From: an uncultured Oscillospiraceae bacterium
Lineage (GTDB): Bacteria; Bacillota; Clostridia; Oscillospirales; Ruminococcaceae
Direction of reading: 5' to 3'
DNA length: 19,927 bases
Assembly: GCA_910578755.1 (NCBI GenBank)
Contig: CAJTSZ010000028.1
Coordinates: 1-19,927, forward strand
This document shows positions 1 through 6,948 of the stretch, piece after piece; position 1 is the first letter of the stretch; each line of letters begins with the position of its first letter. A model generated the notes under the pieces. The model was given only the letters and a program-made list of their open reading frames with translations, ran no database searches and was not told the origin of the DNA. The translations under genes were made by a program, and so were the position numbers.

Positions 1-95
1 CAAAATAAAAGCTTTGTAAGCGCCCCTTACAAGTTTTTTGGCTTCGCCTGCAAAACTTGCGAAAATTAACTTTTTATTGTGGAACAATAAAAAAT
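1..95 (+). repeat. Dispersed structured repeat, copy A (cut by window edge)
   Basis: This stretch matches 5047-5156 almost base for base apart from a short central insertion in the other copy. It holds three inverted repeats: GTAAG/CTTAC around CGCCC; CAAGTTTT/AAAACTTG with an inner GGC/GCC; and a terminal hairpin of TTTTTATTGT against ACAATAAAAA. It lies just past the terminator of the P-II-like gene. It may start left of the window. No transposase is linked to it. A REP- or MITE-like non-coding element is my inference. Confidence 0.75.
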
Positions 96-118
96 ACCCG
101 CCGTTGTTTACGGCGGGT
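88..118 (-). terminator. Rho-independent terminator of the P-II/DUF1538 operon
   Basis: On the minus strand a perfect 8-bp stem, ACCCGCCG against CGGCGGGT, with a 7-nt loop is followed by a run of T (ATTTTTTATT). It begins 8 nt past the stop codon of the P-II-like gene. The T run is shared with the terminal hairpin of the repeat at 1-95. Confidence 0.85.
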
Positions 119-125
119 GGGTCTG

Positions 126-830
126 TTATTGCTGTTCTTGTTGGCGCAGGCCGAATACCTCGTCAATAGGCAGGGAGAACACAGTGGCCCTCTCGCCGGT
201 TTCAATAAGCACGCTGTTGCAAATAGCCTGCATTACCGTGTGGCGCTGGCTTTTGGGCACCAGCAAAAACAGAATTTCTTTTTCCGGGTTTAGGGTAATG
301 TTCAAAAACTTTTCCGTTTCATTGGCCCCTACGCTGCGGGCCTTCACCAAGGTGCCGCCGCCGGCCCCCGCCTGGCGGGCAGCCTCCATAACGGTGGGGT
401 ATATCCCAGTTTTTAAAACGGTAACAACTAAGTCGTAAAACCCTGGGTTTTCTTTTGGAGCAACATCTTTAGCGGACTGCATTAAATCACCTCCGTAAAA
501 CTGGTTCAGCACAGCAGCAGTAATGCAGGAAAGGGGCAGTGTAAAAATAATCCCTTTGCCTGGCTGGCTGAAGTGAAGCCGTTGGTTCATTGCCTGTATT
601 AGCACGTTTACCTGGTCCGAAGGAACCAGGCTCATTAAAATATCCTTTTCCGGGCCGCCCAGCCCAATGTAATCCAAAATATCGCTTTTTACCGTGCCAA
701 TACCTAAGGTAACTAAATGGATATTTATTTGGTATTCCTGAAACACTTGGGCCACCTTTTGGCCCTGGCCCCGTTCTACAATGGTCACCATCCATTTTAC
801 CGGGGAATTAATAATGTTCTTGTTATCCAT
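126..830 (-). CDS. P-II family protein with two tandem P-II-like domains
   Basis: A 234-residue cytosolic protein that I assign to the P-II (GlnB/GlnK-like) signalling superfamily. It has two similar halves, about residues 10-105 and 130-234. Each contains a first strand (MVTIVERG; LVVTVLKTG), a helix, and a matching block, EKDILMSLVP...FTLPL in the first and EKEILFLLVP...FSLPI in the second. Classical P-II proteins are about 112 residues and trimeric, so this is a fused duplication. I do not see the uridylylated T-loop Tyr. The start is the ATG at 830, with GGAGG 8 nt upstream; an in-frame ATG at 857 lies inside the previous gene. The start overlaps the stop of the DUF1538 gene by 8 nt, so the two are probably translationally coupled. 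By analogy with GlnK-AmtB it may sense a ligand and gate the membrane partner; that is inference. Confidence 0.82.
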   Translation of the reverse strand: MDNKNIINSPVKWMVTIVERGQGQKVAQVFQEYQINIHLVTLGIGTVKSDILDYIGLGGPEKDILMSLVPSDQVNVLIQAMNQRLHFSQPGKGIIFTLPLSCITAAVLNQFYGGDLMQSAKDVAPKENPGFYDLVVTVLKTGIYPTVMEAARQAGAGGGTLVKARSVGANETEKFLNITLNPEKEILFLLVPKSQRHTVMQAICNSVLIETGERATVFSLPIDEVFGLRQQEQQ

Positions 831-2355
831 TCTGTTCCACCTCCTCGTAGTCAACAAATTCTTCCGTAATTTCTGGAAGCGCCACAGGGGCAGCTGCGCC
901 CTTGCGGTGCATTTTCAGCTTGTAAATAAGCCCAAGGCCCTGTATAGTAAACAGTGGGGTCATGGCAACCATGGCCACAATGCCAAAGGCGTCGGTTAAA
1001 ATGTTCCCGCCAGCCGCCTCACAGGCGCCCATAGCAAGGGGAAGTAAAAAGGTAGCTGTCATAGGGCCGGAAGCAACGCCGCCGGAGTCAAAGGCTATGG
1101 CGGTAAAAATGTGGGGAACCACAAAGGAAAGCCCTAAGGCAATGGCATAGCCGGGAATAATAAACCACATTAAGGTGGCGCCGGTTAAAATCCGCATCAT
1201 GGAAAGCCCTACAGAAATTGCCATCCCAACAGAAAGGCAGGTCATCATCATTTTTTGGGAAACAGCCCCCTTGGTAATATCCGCAACCTGCTTGTTTAAA
1301 ACAGCTACCGCAGGCTCAGCTTTTACAATGTAGTAGCCAATCAGCATACCAACGGGCACAATAATCCAGTAATAGTCCAGGTTCATCAGTTGGGTGCCAA
1401 TATAATACCCAGCAGGCATGAAGCCTACGTTTACACCGGTCATAAACAAGGTTAAGCCCACAAAAGTGTAGCCAATACCCACTATAATTTTAATAACACT
1501 GCGCCTGTTCAGTTTTAAAAAGAATACCTGGAAAAATAAGAAGAACAGCAAAATTGGCAGCAGAGCCAGCAGCATTTCCTTTGCGTATTCAGGCAGAGCA
1601 TGGCCAAAGGCCACCCATAAGTCATGGCTGCTGCTCAGCCGGGTAATTTCCAGGGAAGAGTATGTCCCGCCGGAAGGGTGATAAATCATACCCAAAATGA
1701 AAACGGAGAGAATTGGCCCAATGGAGCACAAGGAAATAAGGCCAAAGCTGTCGTCCTCTGCACCCTTGTCACCGCGGATAGAGGTAAGCCCTAAACCAAG
1801 GGCCATAATAAAGGGTACTGTAATGGGGCCAGTGGTAACGCCGCCGGAATCAAAGGCCACTGCTAAAAATTCTTTGGGGGCCATGGCGGCCAGCAGAAAT
1901 ACCAAAGCATAAAATCCAATTAAAAGCCAGGAAAGGTGCAGCCGGAACAGGATGCGTAAAAATGCCAGCACAAGGAAAATACCAACGCCAATGGCTACGG
2001 TTATAATCAAAGTTAAATTTGGCACAGCAGGGGTTTGGGCGGCTAAAACCTGCAAATCAGGTTCGGCAATTGTAATAATAATGCCAATTAAAAAGCAGAA
2101 AAATACAATAACAGGCAGCTTTTTGCTTTTTACCATATTTCGTCCAAGCTGCTGGCCAATTTCCATCATGGACATATCCGCGCCTAAGGTAAAAAACCCC
2201 ATACCAATAACCAGTAGGGCAGCGCCAGCCAAAAACAGCATCAATGTATCCAGGGGGATAGGCGCTATACTTAAGCAAAGGGCAAGAACAATAAAGGAAA
2301 CAGGCAGAACGGACGATAGGGATTCATAAATTTTTGCCTTTAGCTGTTTGTTCAT
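823..2355 (-). CDS. DUF1538 family integral membrane protein (putative transporter)
   Basis: A 510-residue polytopic membrane protein, with many hydrophobic segments spread over residues 15-480 and a charged C-terminal tail. I recognise DUF1538 by the glycine-rich signature AFDSGGVTTGP (167-177), repeated as AFDSGGVASGP (421-431). Other pairs are EPDLQVL (98) with EPAVAVL (347), and FFTLGAD (54) with LFMTGVN (303). The spacing is about 250 residues each time, so the protein is an internal duplication, as in many two-fold pseudosymmetric transporters. The substrate is unknown. The ATG has GAGGGA upstream. It sits between a small leader ORF and the P-II-like gene. Its function as a transporter is inferred from topology and from the P-II partner. 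Confidence 0.85.
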   Translation of the reverse strand: MNKQLKAKIYESLSSVLPVSFIVLALCLSIAPIPLDTLMLFLAGAALLVIGMGFFTLGADMSMMEIGQQLGRNMVKSKKLPVIVFFCFLIGIIITIAEPDLQVLAAQTPAVPNLTLIITVAIGVGIFLVLAFLRILFRLHLSWLLIGFYALVFLLAAMAPKEFLAVAFDSGGVTTGPITVPFIMALGLGLTSIRGDKGAEDDSFGLISLCSIGPILSVFILGMIYHPSGGTYSSLEITRLSSSHDLWVAFGHALPEYAKEMLLALLPILLFFLFFQVFFLKLNRRSVIKIIVGIGYTFVGLTLFMTGVNVGFMPAGYYIGTQLMNLDYYWIIVPVGMLIGYYIVKAEPAVAVLNKQVADITKGAVSQKMMMTCLSVGMAISVGLSMMRILTGATLMWFIIPGYAIALGLSFVVPHIFTAIAFDSGGVASGPMTATFLLPLAMGACEAAGGNILTDAFGIVAMVAMTPLFTIQGLGLIYKLKMHRKGAAAPVALPEITEEFVDYEEVEQNG

Positions 2356-2370
2356 AATACTTCCCTCTGT

Positions 2371-2505
2371 TTATGGCAATAGCCGGGGAAAACTGCCCAA
2401 AACCCTTTTTGGGGCAGTGAAGCCAGGGGGAAGGTTAAAATACAATGCGTCAGTCATAGTGTATACCTCCGTTTTCAGTTTTTGTTTTGGTGTTAATTGC
2501 ATCAT
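2371..2505 (-). CDS. Small ORF in the leader of the DUF1538 operon (28 or 44 aa)
   Basis: An open frame ends with TAA 15 nt before the DUF1538 start. It can begin at the ATG ATG pair at 2505/2502 (44 or 43 aa; an AGAAAGG lies directly against the first ATG) or at the ATG at 2457 (28 aa). The 2457 start has a very good GGAGG 8 nt upstream and is the better supported. The 28-aa form reads MTDALYFNLPPGF and then a basic, proline-containing tail ending in LLP. I recognise no family. Part of the coding sequence (2392-2419) can fold into a hairpin, ACTGCCC against GGGCAGT, followed by TTTT on the minus strand. It could be a regulatory leader peptide or a genuine small protein. Confidence 0.5.
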   Translation of the reverse strand: MMQLTPKQKLKTEVYTMTDALYFNLPPGFTAPKRVLGSFPRLLP

Positions 2506-2643
2506 CCTTTCTGGCTTAAAATTTTTACTGTAGGGGAAAAAGCGGGGTACAGGCAGTGCCTATGTACGGGGATTTCCTTTGGGCAGCACTGCCATGGGCG
2601 CCGTTGTTGTAACATTCCTTGTAAAACAGCATAGAACATTTTG

Positions 2644-3525
2644 TTAAGAACGGCTTCTCTTTTCCCCTAAAAAACAGATGCCCAGCATTTTGGGGCCGCT
2701 GTTGATAGCTACGGCGGAACCTACTTTATAGGAACCGGAACATTCTAAGCCGGTAAATTGGCGCATAAGGCCAGCCATTTCCTCAGCCGCCCCCGGCTGT
2801 GTGCCGGAAAGCATAAGGTAAGGGGAGCTTTCAATTCTGCGGTTTCTGGCAAGCAAGGCCATTTTTTTCATAACGGCGCTGTTGCCCCGGGCCTTGTCAC
2901 AAATTTCAAATTTACCGTCAATAATACTTACCACCGGCCGAATACCCAAAGCTTCGCCTACCATGGCGGTACATACGCCAACGCGGCCGCTTCGCTTAAT
3001 AAATTCAAAGGAAAACGCGGTAAAGTAAACCTCCAGCCGGGAAAACCAATCGTCCAAATAGGCTAAAATCATTTCCGCGCTCCGCCCCTCCCGGGCCATT
3101 TTTGCCGCCTCCAGGGCAGGGTAGCCATAGGTTACAGAAAAGCTTTTGGAATCCACTATATGAATGGTAAGCTTTTCCCGGGCCTTTGGCACGTTGGCAA
3201 ACAGCAGTTCCTTAGCGGCTACAGCGCTTTGGTATGTTTGTGAAGCTAACGAGTTCAGGGAAATTAAAATAATGGCGTCAAACCCCTGGGCATAGGCTTC
3301 GTGGTACTTTTCACAGTAGGTAACGGCATTTATTTGGGAGGTGGTGGGCAGCTCCTTGCAGTTTAACAAAATATTGTAAAACTCCTCGGAGGTAAAATCC
3401 ACCCCTTCCAGGTACCCTACGCCGTCTACGGTAATGGGGATAGGTATTAGCTCCAGCCCAGCCTTCCGGGCTGTTTCCGGCGGGATATCAGAAGCAGAAT
3501 CCGTCATAATCTTTATTTTGCTCAT
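2644..3525 (-). CDS. DegV family fatty-acid-binding protein
   Basis: A 293-residue soluble protein of the DegV/FakB family, which binds a fatty acid and, in species with fatty acid kinase FakA, presents it for phosphorylation. Family marks are the N-terminal KIMTDSASDIPPE, with the TDS lipid-head-group motif; ITVDGVGYLEGVDFTSEEFY; the TTSQ block; and FEFIKRSGRVG near residues 173-183. Length is typical (about 280-300). The ATG has AAGGAGAG upstream. It stands alone: no fakA is in the window. A sigma-A promoter and a leader with terminator-like hairpin lie upstream. The family call is firm; the bound lipid is unknown. Confidence 0.9.
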   Translation of the reverse strand: MSKIKIMTDSASDIPPETARKAGLELIPIPITVDGVGYLEGVDFTSEEFYNILLNCKELPTTSQINAVTYCEKYHEAYAQGFDAIILISLNSLASQTYQSAVAAKELLFANVPKAREKLTIHIVDSKSFSVTYGYPALEAAKMAREGRSAEMILAYLDDWFSRLEVYFTAFSFEFIKRSGRVGVCTAMVGEALGIRPVVSIIDGKFEICDKARGNSAVMKKMALLARNRRIESSPYLMLSGTQPGAAEEMAGLMRQFTGLECSGSYKVGSAVAINSGPKMLGICFLGEKRSRS

Positions 3526-3553
3526 TTGTTTTCTCTCCTTGCCTGCGCAAAAA

Positions 3554-3627
3554 GGCGCCGCTTACTTATAGAACTGTCTGGTAAGCTGGGCGCCAAATAG
3601 GCCAAATCCCGCAGCTTTCTTAACCAG
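3554..3627 (-). promoter_or_regulatory. degV leader with terminator hairpin and possible antiterminator
   Basis: Between the degV promoter and start codon, the minus-strand RNA can form a 12-bp stem (GGCGCC then GCUUAC, pairing with GUAAGC then GGCGCC, with a CA bulge; 3554-3594), directly followed by UUUUU. That is an intrinsic terminator inside the leader. Upstream, CTGGTTAAG (3619-3627) is complementary, with one bulge, to CTTACCAG in the terminator's first arm, as an antiterminator would be. I recognise no known riboswitch or T-box here. Confidence 0.55.
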
Positions 3628-3647
3628 GTAAATATATTATATATACT

Positions 3648-3676
3648 ATTTTACTTGTATTTACAAAAACAATCAA
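3648..3676 (-). promoter_or_regulatory. Sigma-A promoter of degV
   Basis: TTGATT (3671-3676), a 17-nt spacer and TAAAAT (3648-3653) on the minus strand. Transcription would start near 3641, giving a leader of about 115 nt before the degV ATG. Confidence 0.7.
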
Positions 3677-3862
3677 TGAAAAAGGGGTGGAATTTATAAA
3701 CATTTCATAATTCCCACTTGTTTTTACAGAATTTTTTGTTTTTTTATTGTTTCACTCGCTGTTTTCCATAGGGGAAGGGGGATTGTTTGCCCTTTTAGAA
3801 TAAAAACCAGCATAATCTCCAAATATTTTCCCATATGGTTATGCTTTTTCAATTATTTGTGC

Positions 3863-3885
3863 TATAATAACCACATAGTGGTTAT
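3863..3885 (+). promoter_or_regulatory. deo promoter/operator 1: extended -10 with palindrome
   Basis: TGCTATAAT, an extended -10, runs straight into the perfect inverted repeat ATAACCAC-ATA-GTGGTTAT (3867-3885). No good -35 is present, which suits an extended -10 promoter. A repressor bound to the palindrome would block RNA polymerase. The same block recurs 106 bp downstream. Confidence 0.65.
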
Positions 3886-3895
3886 CATATTCCAA

Positions 3896-3940
3896 TGGCC
3901 GGGGCGAACCGTTCGCGCTGCTCACTGCGCCCCATGGCCA
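3896..3940 (+). repeat. GC-rich inverted repeat between the two deo operators
   Basis: TGGCC-GGGGCG (3896-3906) pairs with CGCCCC-AT-GGCCA (3928-3940), leaving a 21-nt loop and a 2-nt bulge. It would lie in RNA begun at promoter 1 and between the two operators in DNA. No T run follows, so it is not an ordinary terminator. Confidence 0.5.
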
Positions 3941-3966
3941 ATTATACCATTACGCTTGCGCTTCAT

Positions 3967-3994
3967 GCTATAATAACCACATAGTGGTTATTAT
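3967..3994 (+). promoter_or_regulatory. deo promoter/operator 2: extended -10 with 25-bp palindrome
   Basis: The block TGCTATAATAACCAC appears again, and here the palindrome is longer: arms of 11 bp either side of ATA (3970-3994), overlapping the TATAAT at 3969-3974. The centre is 106 bp from the first operator, close to ten helical turns. It is the promoter nearest deoD, leaving a leader of about 230 nt. The repressor is not in the window; a deo- or nucleoside-responsive regulator is inference. Confidence 0.68.
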
Positions 3995-4088
3995 GCGCCA
4001 ATTCACATAAAAGAAAGGGGCCGGGCAGGCCCACAAAGAAAGGGCCAGGGTGCAGGGGCGGAGCGCCTAGCACAGGGCTTGGGACTAA

Positions 4089-4153
4089 AAGCCTCAATAG
4101 TTACAGGCTTGGAGGCAGCTGATGCCTCCAAAAGAAAAAAACCGGCCGCCGGC
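4089..4153 (+). other. Structured leader of the deo operon
   Basis: The gene-free stretch 3995-4217 would be the 5' leader. It holds TTGGAGGCA against TGCCTCCAA (4109-4131, 5-nt loop), AAGCCT against AGGCTT (4089-4110), which overlaps the first stem by two bases, and a short GGCC-GCC-GGCC hairpin (4143-4153). No T tract follows, and I do not find the conserved bases of a purine riboswitch. Its role is unknown. Confidence 0.35.
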
Positions 4154-4217
4154 CCGCGGGATTTACCACTGCCTGCCAACAGTATAACAAATATTATGGA
4201 AAGAAAGGGTCGATTTT

Positions 4218-4928
4218 ATGACTACTCCTACCCCTCACAACGAAGCAGTTTTAGGCCAAATTGCAAAAACAGTGCTCCTCCCCGGCGACCCCCTGCGGGC
4301 CAAGGTTTTGGCGGAAACATATTTGGAAAACCCAGTGCAGTACAACGGCGTGCGGGGTATGCTGGGCTACACCGGCACATACCGGGGCAAGCAGGTTTCT
4401 GTCCAAGGCAGCGGCATGGGGTGCCCCTCCATGGGTATTTACTCCCATGAGCTGTACCAGTTCTATGGGGTAGAAACCATTATCCGGGTGGGCTCCGCAG
4501 GCGCCATTGACCCCGGCCTCCACATTGGGGACCTGGTTATTGGCCAGGGCAGCTGCACCAATTCCAACTTTGGCCAGCAGTTTAACCTGCCGGGGGCCTT
4601 TGCACCCATTGGTTCCTTCCATCTAATAAAAAAGGCCCAGGAAACCGCCCAGGCTATGGGCTTGCCCCACAAGGTGGGCAACCTGCTTTGCAGCGACACC
4701 TTTTATGACGACAGGGAAAACAGCCTTCTGCCGTGGCAGAAAATGGGCGTCCTTGCGGTGGAAATGGAATCGGCAGCCCTTTACTTCAACGCCGCCCGTT
4801 TTGGCAAGCAGGCCCTGTGCCTTTGCACTATTTCCGATTGTCCCTTTACCGGGGAGGCCACCACTGCCCAGCAGCGGCAAAACGGTTTTACAAAAATGAT
4901 GGAAGTGGCCCTTTCCTTAGTAGAATAA
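4218..4928 (+). CDS. deoD: Purine-nucleoside phosphorylase, DeoD type
   Basis: A 236-residue cytosolic enzyme that phosphorolyses purine (deoxy)ribonucleosides to free base and (deoxy)ribose-1-phosphate. Hexameric DeoD-type PNP marks are the N-terminal TPHNEA with His8, the phosphate loop LLPGDPLRAK (20-29), GSGMGCPSMGIYSHEL (64-79), RVGSAGAI (90-97), the EMESAALY block (182-189) that binds ribose, and ISDCPFTGEAT with Asp207 as the likely base-binding acid. Length matches the family (about 235). The ATG has AAGAAAGGG upstream. It is the first gene of deoD-deoB-cdd, 256 nt before deoB, with a dispersed repeat in the gap. The two operator palindromes upstream suggest induction by a nucleoside metabolite. 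Confidence 0.96.
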   Translation: MTTPTPHNEAVLGQIAKTVLLPGDPLRAKVLAETYLENPVQYNGVRGMLGYTGTYRGKQVSVQGSGMGCPSMGIYSHELYQFYGVETIIRVGSAGAIDPGLHIGDLVIGQGSCTNSNFGQQFNLPGAFAPIGSFHLIKKAQETAQAMGLPHKVGNLLCSDTFYDDRENSLLPWQKMGVLAVEMESAALYFNAARFGKQALCLCTISDCPFTGEATTAQQRQNGFTKMMEVALSLVE

Positions 4929-5046
4929 CACAGGGCGGAACAAAGGCGTCCCCTGCCAGTTTTAGCGCCTTTATGGCAAGGCAATAAAAAATAGTTGAGC
5001 AAAGCGAAATTATTTTTTGTGCATAGCGGGGCGCAAAGCACTAGTG

Positions 5047-5156
5047 CAAAATAAAAGCACTGTAAGCGCCCCTTACAAGTTTTTTGGCTTGCCTGCAAAA
5101 CTTGCGAAAATTGTTCTGCCTGCACATCAGCTTTTTATTGTGAAACAATAAAAAAT
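5047..5156 (+). repeat. Dispersed structured repeat, copy B, between deoD and deoB
   Basis: Second copy of the element at 1-95, in the same orientation. It shares the CAAAATAAAAGC start, GTAAGCGCCCCTTAC, CAAGTTTT...AAAACTTG and the terminal TTTTTATTGT-GAA-ACAATAAAAA hairpin (5132-5154). It has about 16 nt more before the terminal hairpin and one base less in the central loop, where GGC-TT-GCC replaces GGC-TTC-GCC, so the stems are kept. It lies inside an operon, so it is probably transcribed and might affect mRNA processing. Confidence 0.75.
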
Positions 5157-5184
5157 TCGTACTTACAAAAAGGAGGGACTTTTT

Positions 5185-6357
5185 ATGGCAAGGGTATTTT
5201 TAATTGTGCTGGATAGCTTTGGTGTAGGCGAGCTGCCGGATGCCGCCGCTTACGGGGATGAGGGCAGCAACACCTTGGCCGCCTGTGCTGCCACAGGGCA
5301 GCTTCATGTGCCTAACCTGCGCCGCCTGGGGCTGTACAACATCCCAGGGGTGAACCTTACCCCCAAGGAGGCCGCCCCTGCAGGCTGCTTTGGCCGTTTG
5401 GCGGAAGCCTCCGCCGGCAAGGATACCACTACCGGCCACTGGGAAATTGCCGGGCACATTTCCCCAACCCCTATGCCCACTTACCCCCAGGGCTTTCCCC
5501 AAGCCCTGCTGGCAAACTTCATCCGCCGCACAGGCCGGGGCGTGCTGTGCAACCAGCCTTACTCCGGTACCCAGGTTATTATGGATTACGGCCCGCAGCA
5601 TTTAAAAACAGGGGATTTAATTGTATACACCTCGGCGGACAGCGTTTTCCAAATAGCGGCCCACGAAAGCCTGGTTCCCCCGGAGCAGCTTTACCAATAC
5701 TGCCGCATTGCCCGGGAACTTTGTACCGGGGAGTACAGCGTAGGCCGGGTAATCGCCCGTCCCTTTACCGGGGAGTACCCCAATTTTACCCGAACAGCCA
5801 ACCGGCGGGACTTTTCCCTGGAACCCCCGGCAAATACCCTGTTGGATGTGCTTTCCGGCCAGGGGCAGCAAACCATTGCCGTGGGCAAAATTCGGGATAT
5901 TTTTGCCGGCCGGGGCATTGGCCGCTGGGTGGAAAGCCACAGCAACCAGGAGGGGATGGAAAAAACCATTGCCCTTGCAAAGGAAGAACCGTTCCATGGC
6001 TTGTGCTTTGTAAATTTAGTGGATTTTGATATGCAGTATGGCCACCGCAACGATGCTCCTGGCTATGCCCAGGCCCTCAACCGCTTTGATGAACAGCTGG
6101 CCCAGCTCCAGGCGGTTTTGCGGCCCGGCGATGTGGTTATCCTTACAGCAGACCATGGGTGCGACCCCTCAACCCCCAGTACAGACCATTCCCGGGAATA
6201 TGTGCCGCTGCTTATTTTTGGCCCGGCGGTAAAGCAGGGGGTTGCTTTGGGGACAGGCAATTCCTTTGGCAATATTGCAGCCACTGTGGCGGAACTATTG
6301 GGCGCGCCGCCCTTCAGCCAGTTCCGTTCCTATTGGCAGGATATACAACAAGGTTGA
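5185..6357 (+). CDS. deoB: Phosphopentomutase
   Basis: A 390-residue cytosolic enzyme that interconverts (deoxy)ribose-1-phosphate and the 5-phosphate, linking nucleoside breakdown to central metabolism. It belongs to the alkaline-phosphatase superfamily with two Mn ions. Visible marks are the N-terminal metal site VLDSFGVGELPDA (Asp10), the GKDTTTGHWE loop (79-87) that carries the phosphorylated Thr, and the C-terminal metal ligands in TADHGCDPSTPSTDHSREY. Length is typical (about 390). AAAGGAGGG lies upstream of the ATG. It follows deoD, whose product is its substrate, and precedes cdd by 116 nt. Confidence 0.97.
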   Translation: MARVFLIVLDSFGVGELPDAAAYGDEGSNTLAACAATGQLHVPNLRRLGLYNIPGVNLTPKEAAPAGCFGRLAEASAGKDTTTGHWEIAGHISPTPMPTYPQGFPQALLANFIRRTGRGVLCNQPYSGTQVIMDYGPQHLKTGDLIVYTSADSVFQIAAHESLVPPEQLYQYCRIARELCTGEYSVGRVIARPFTGEYPNFTRTANRRDFSLEPPANTLLDVLSGQGQQTIAVGKIRDIFAGRGIGRWVESHSNQEGMEKTIALAKEEPFHGLCFVNLVDFDMQYGHRNDAPGYAQALNRFDEQLAQLQAVLRPGDVVILTADHGCDPSTPSTDHSREYVPLLIFGPAVKQGVALGTGNSFGNIAATVAELLGAPPFSQFRSYWQDIQQG

Positions 6358-6473
6358 GGGAACCAAAGCTCTCGCCTGCCTTTTCCTAAAATGCAGTGGC
6401 CCTCCCCCTTATGGATTAAAGGCGCAGGAGCGCCCTAAAAGGGGTTTCCAAAATAAAAAGAAAGGAGCCGCCT

Positions 6474-6911
6474 ATGGAAAATAAACAGCTTACACAGCAG
6501 CAAAAACTGTTTTTGCTGCATACTGCCCAGGAAGCCCGCAAAAGGGCCTACGCCCCGTATTCCGGCTTTATGGTAGGGGCTGCCCTAATGGGGGAAAGCG
6601 GTAAAGTTTATACTGGGTGCAATGTGGAAAATGCTTCTTACCCGGCGGGCCTTTGCGCGGAACGTTCCGCCGTGGCCCAGGGTATTTCCCAAGGGGAGCA
6701 GCGCTTTGCGGCCATTGCCATAACCGGGGGCGGGAAGGGGCAGGAAAGCCCCCTTGGGCCGGCGTATCCCTGCGGTATTTGCAGGCAGGTGCTGCTGGAG
6801 TTTTGTTCCCCTGGAGCTTTCTTGGTACTCACCGGGGATTCCAGCCACTGGGAGGAGTATACTTTGGCGGAGCTTTTGCCCCACTCCTTTGGCCCGGAGG
6901 CCCTAAAATAA
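6474..6911 (+). CDS. cdd: Cytidine deaminase
   Basis: A 145-residue homotetrameric-type cytidine deaminase that converts cytidine and deoxycytidine to uridine and deoxyuridine. The zinc site is complete: CAE (Cys61, Glu63) and PCGICRQ (Cys100, Cys103). AYAPYSGFMVGAAL and TGCNVENASYPAGLCAERSA are the substrate-binding blocks. The ATG has AAAGGAG upstream. It is the last gene of the deo operon and ends in a strong shared terminator. It adds pyrimidine salvage to the purine branch; no pyrimidine phosphorylase or deoC is seen here. Confidence 0.96.
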   Translation: MENKQLTQQQKLFLLHTAQEARKRAYAPYSGFMVGAALMGESGKVYTGCNVENASYPAGLCAERSAVAQGISQGEQRFAAIAITGGGKGQESPLGPAYPCGICRQVLLEFCSPGAFLVLTGDSSHWEEYTLAELLPHSFGPEALK

Positions 6912-6948
6912 AAGAAAAAGGCTTCCCGCCGGGAAGCCTTTTTCTTTT
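6911..6948. terminator. Bidirectional terminator between cdd and YitT gene
   Basis: A near-perfect stem of about 17 bp, AAAAGGCTTCCC against GGGAAGCCTTTT, with a GCC loop, flanked by A-rich and T-rich arms. It works on either strand and separates two convergent genes whose stop codons sit in its arms. Confidence 0.93.

Noticed and set aside
1..95. The repeat as part of a CRISPR array or an IS end
   Set aside because: Only two copies, 5 kb apart, with no regular spacing and no transposase gene nearby.
3995..4217. A purine riboswitch before deoD
   Set aside because: The stems present do not show the conserved junction and loop bases of purine aptamers, and there is no terminator.
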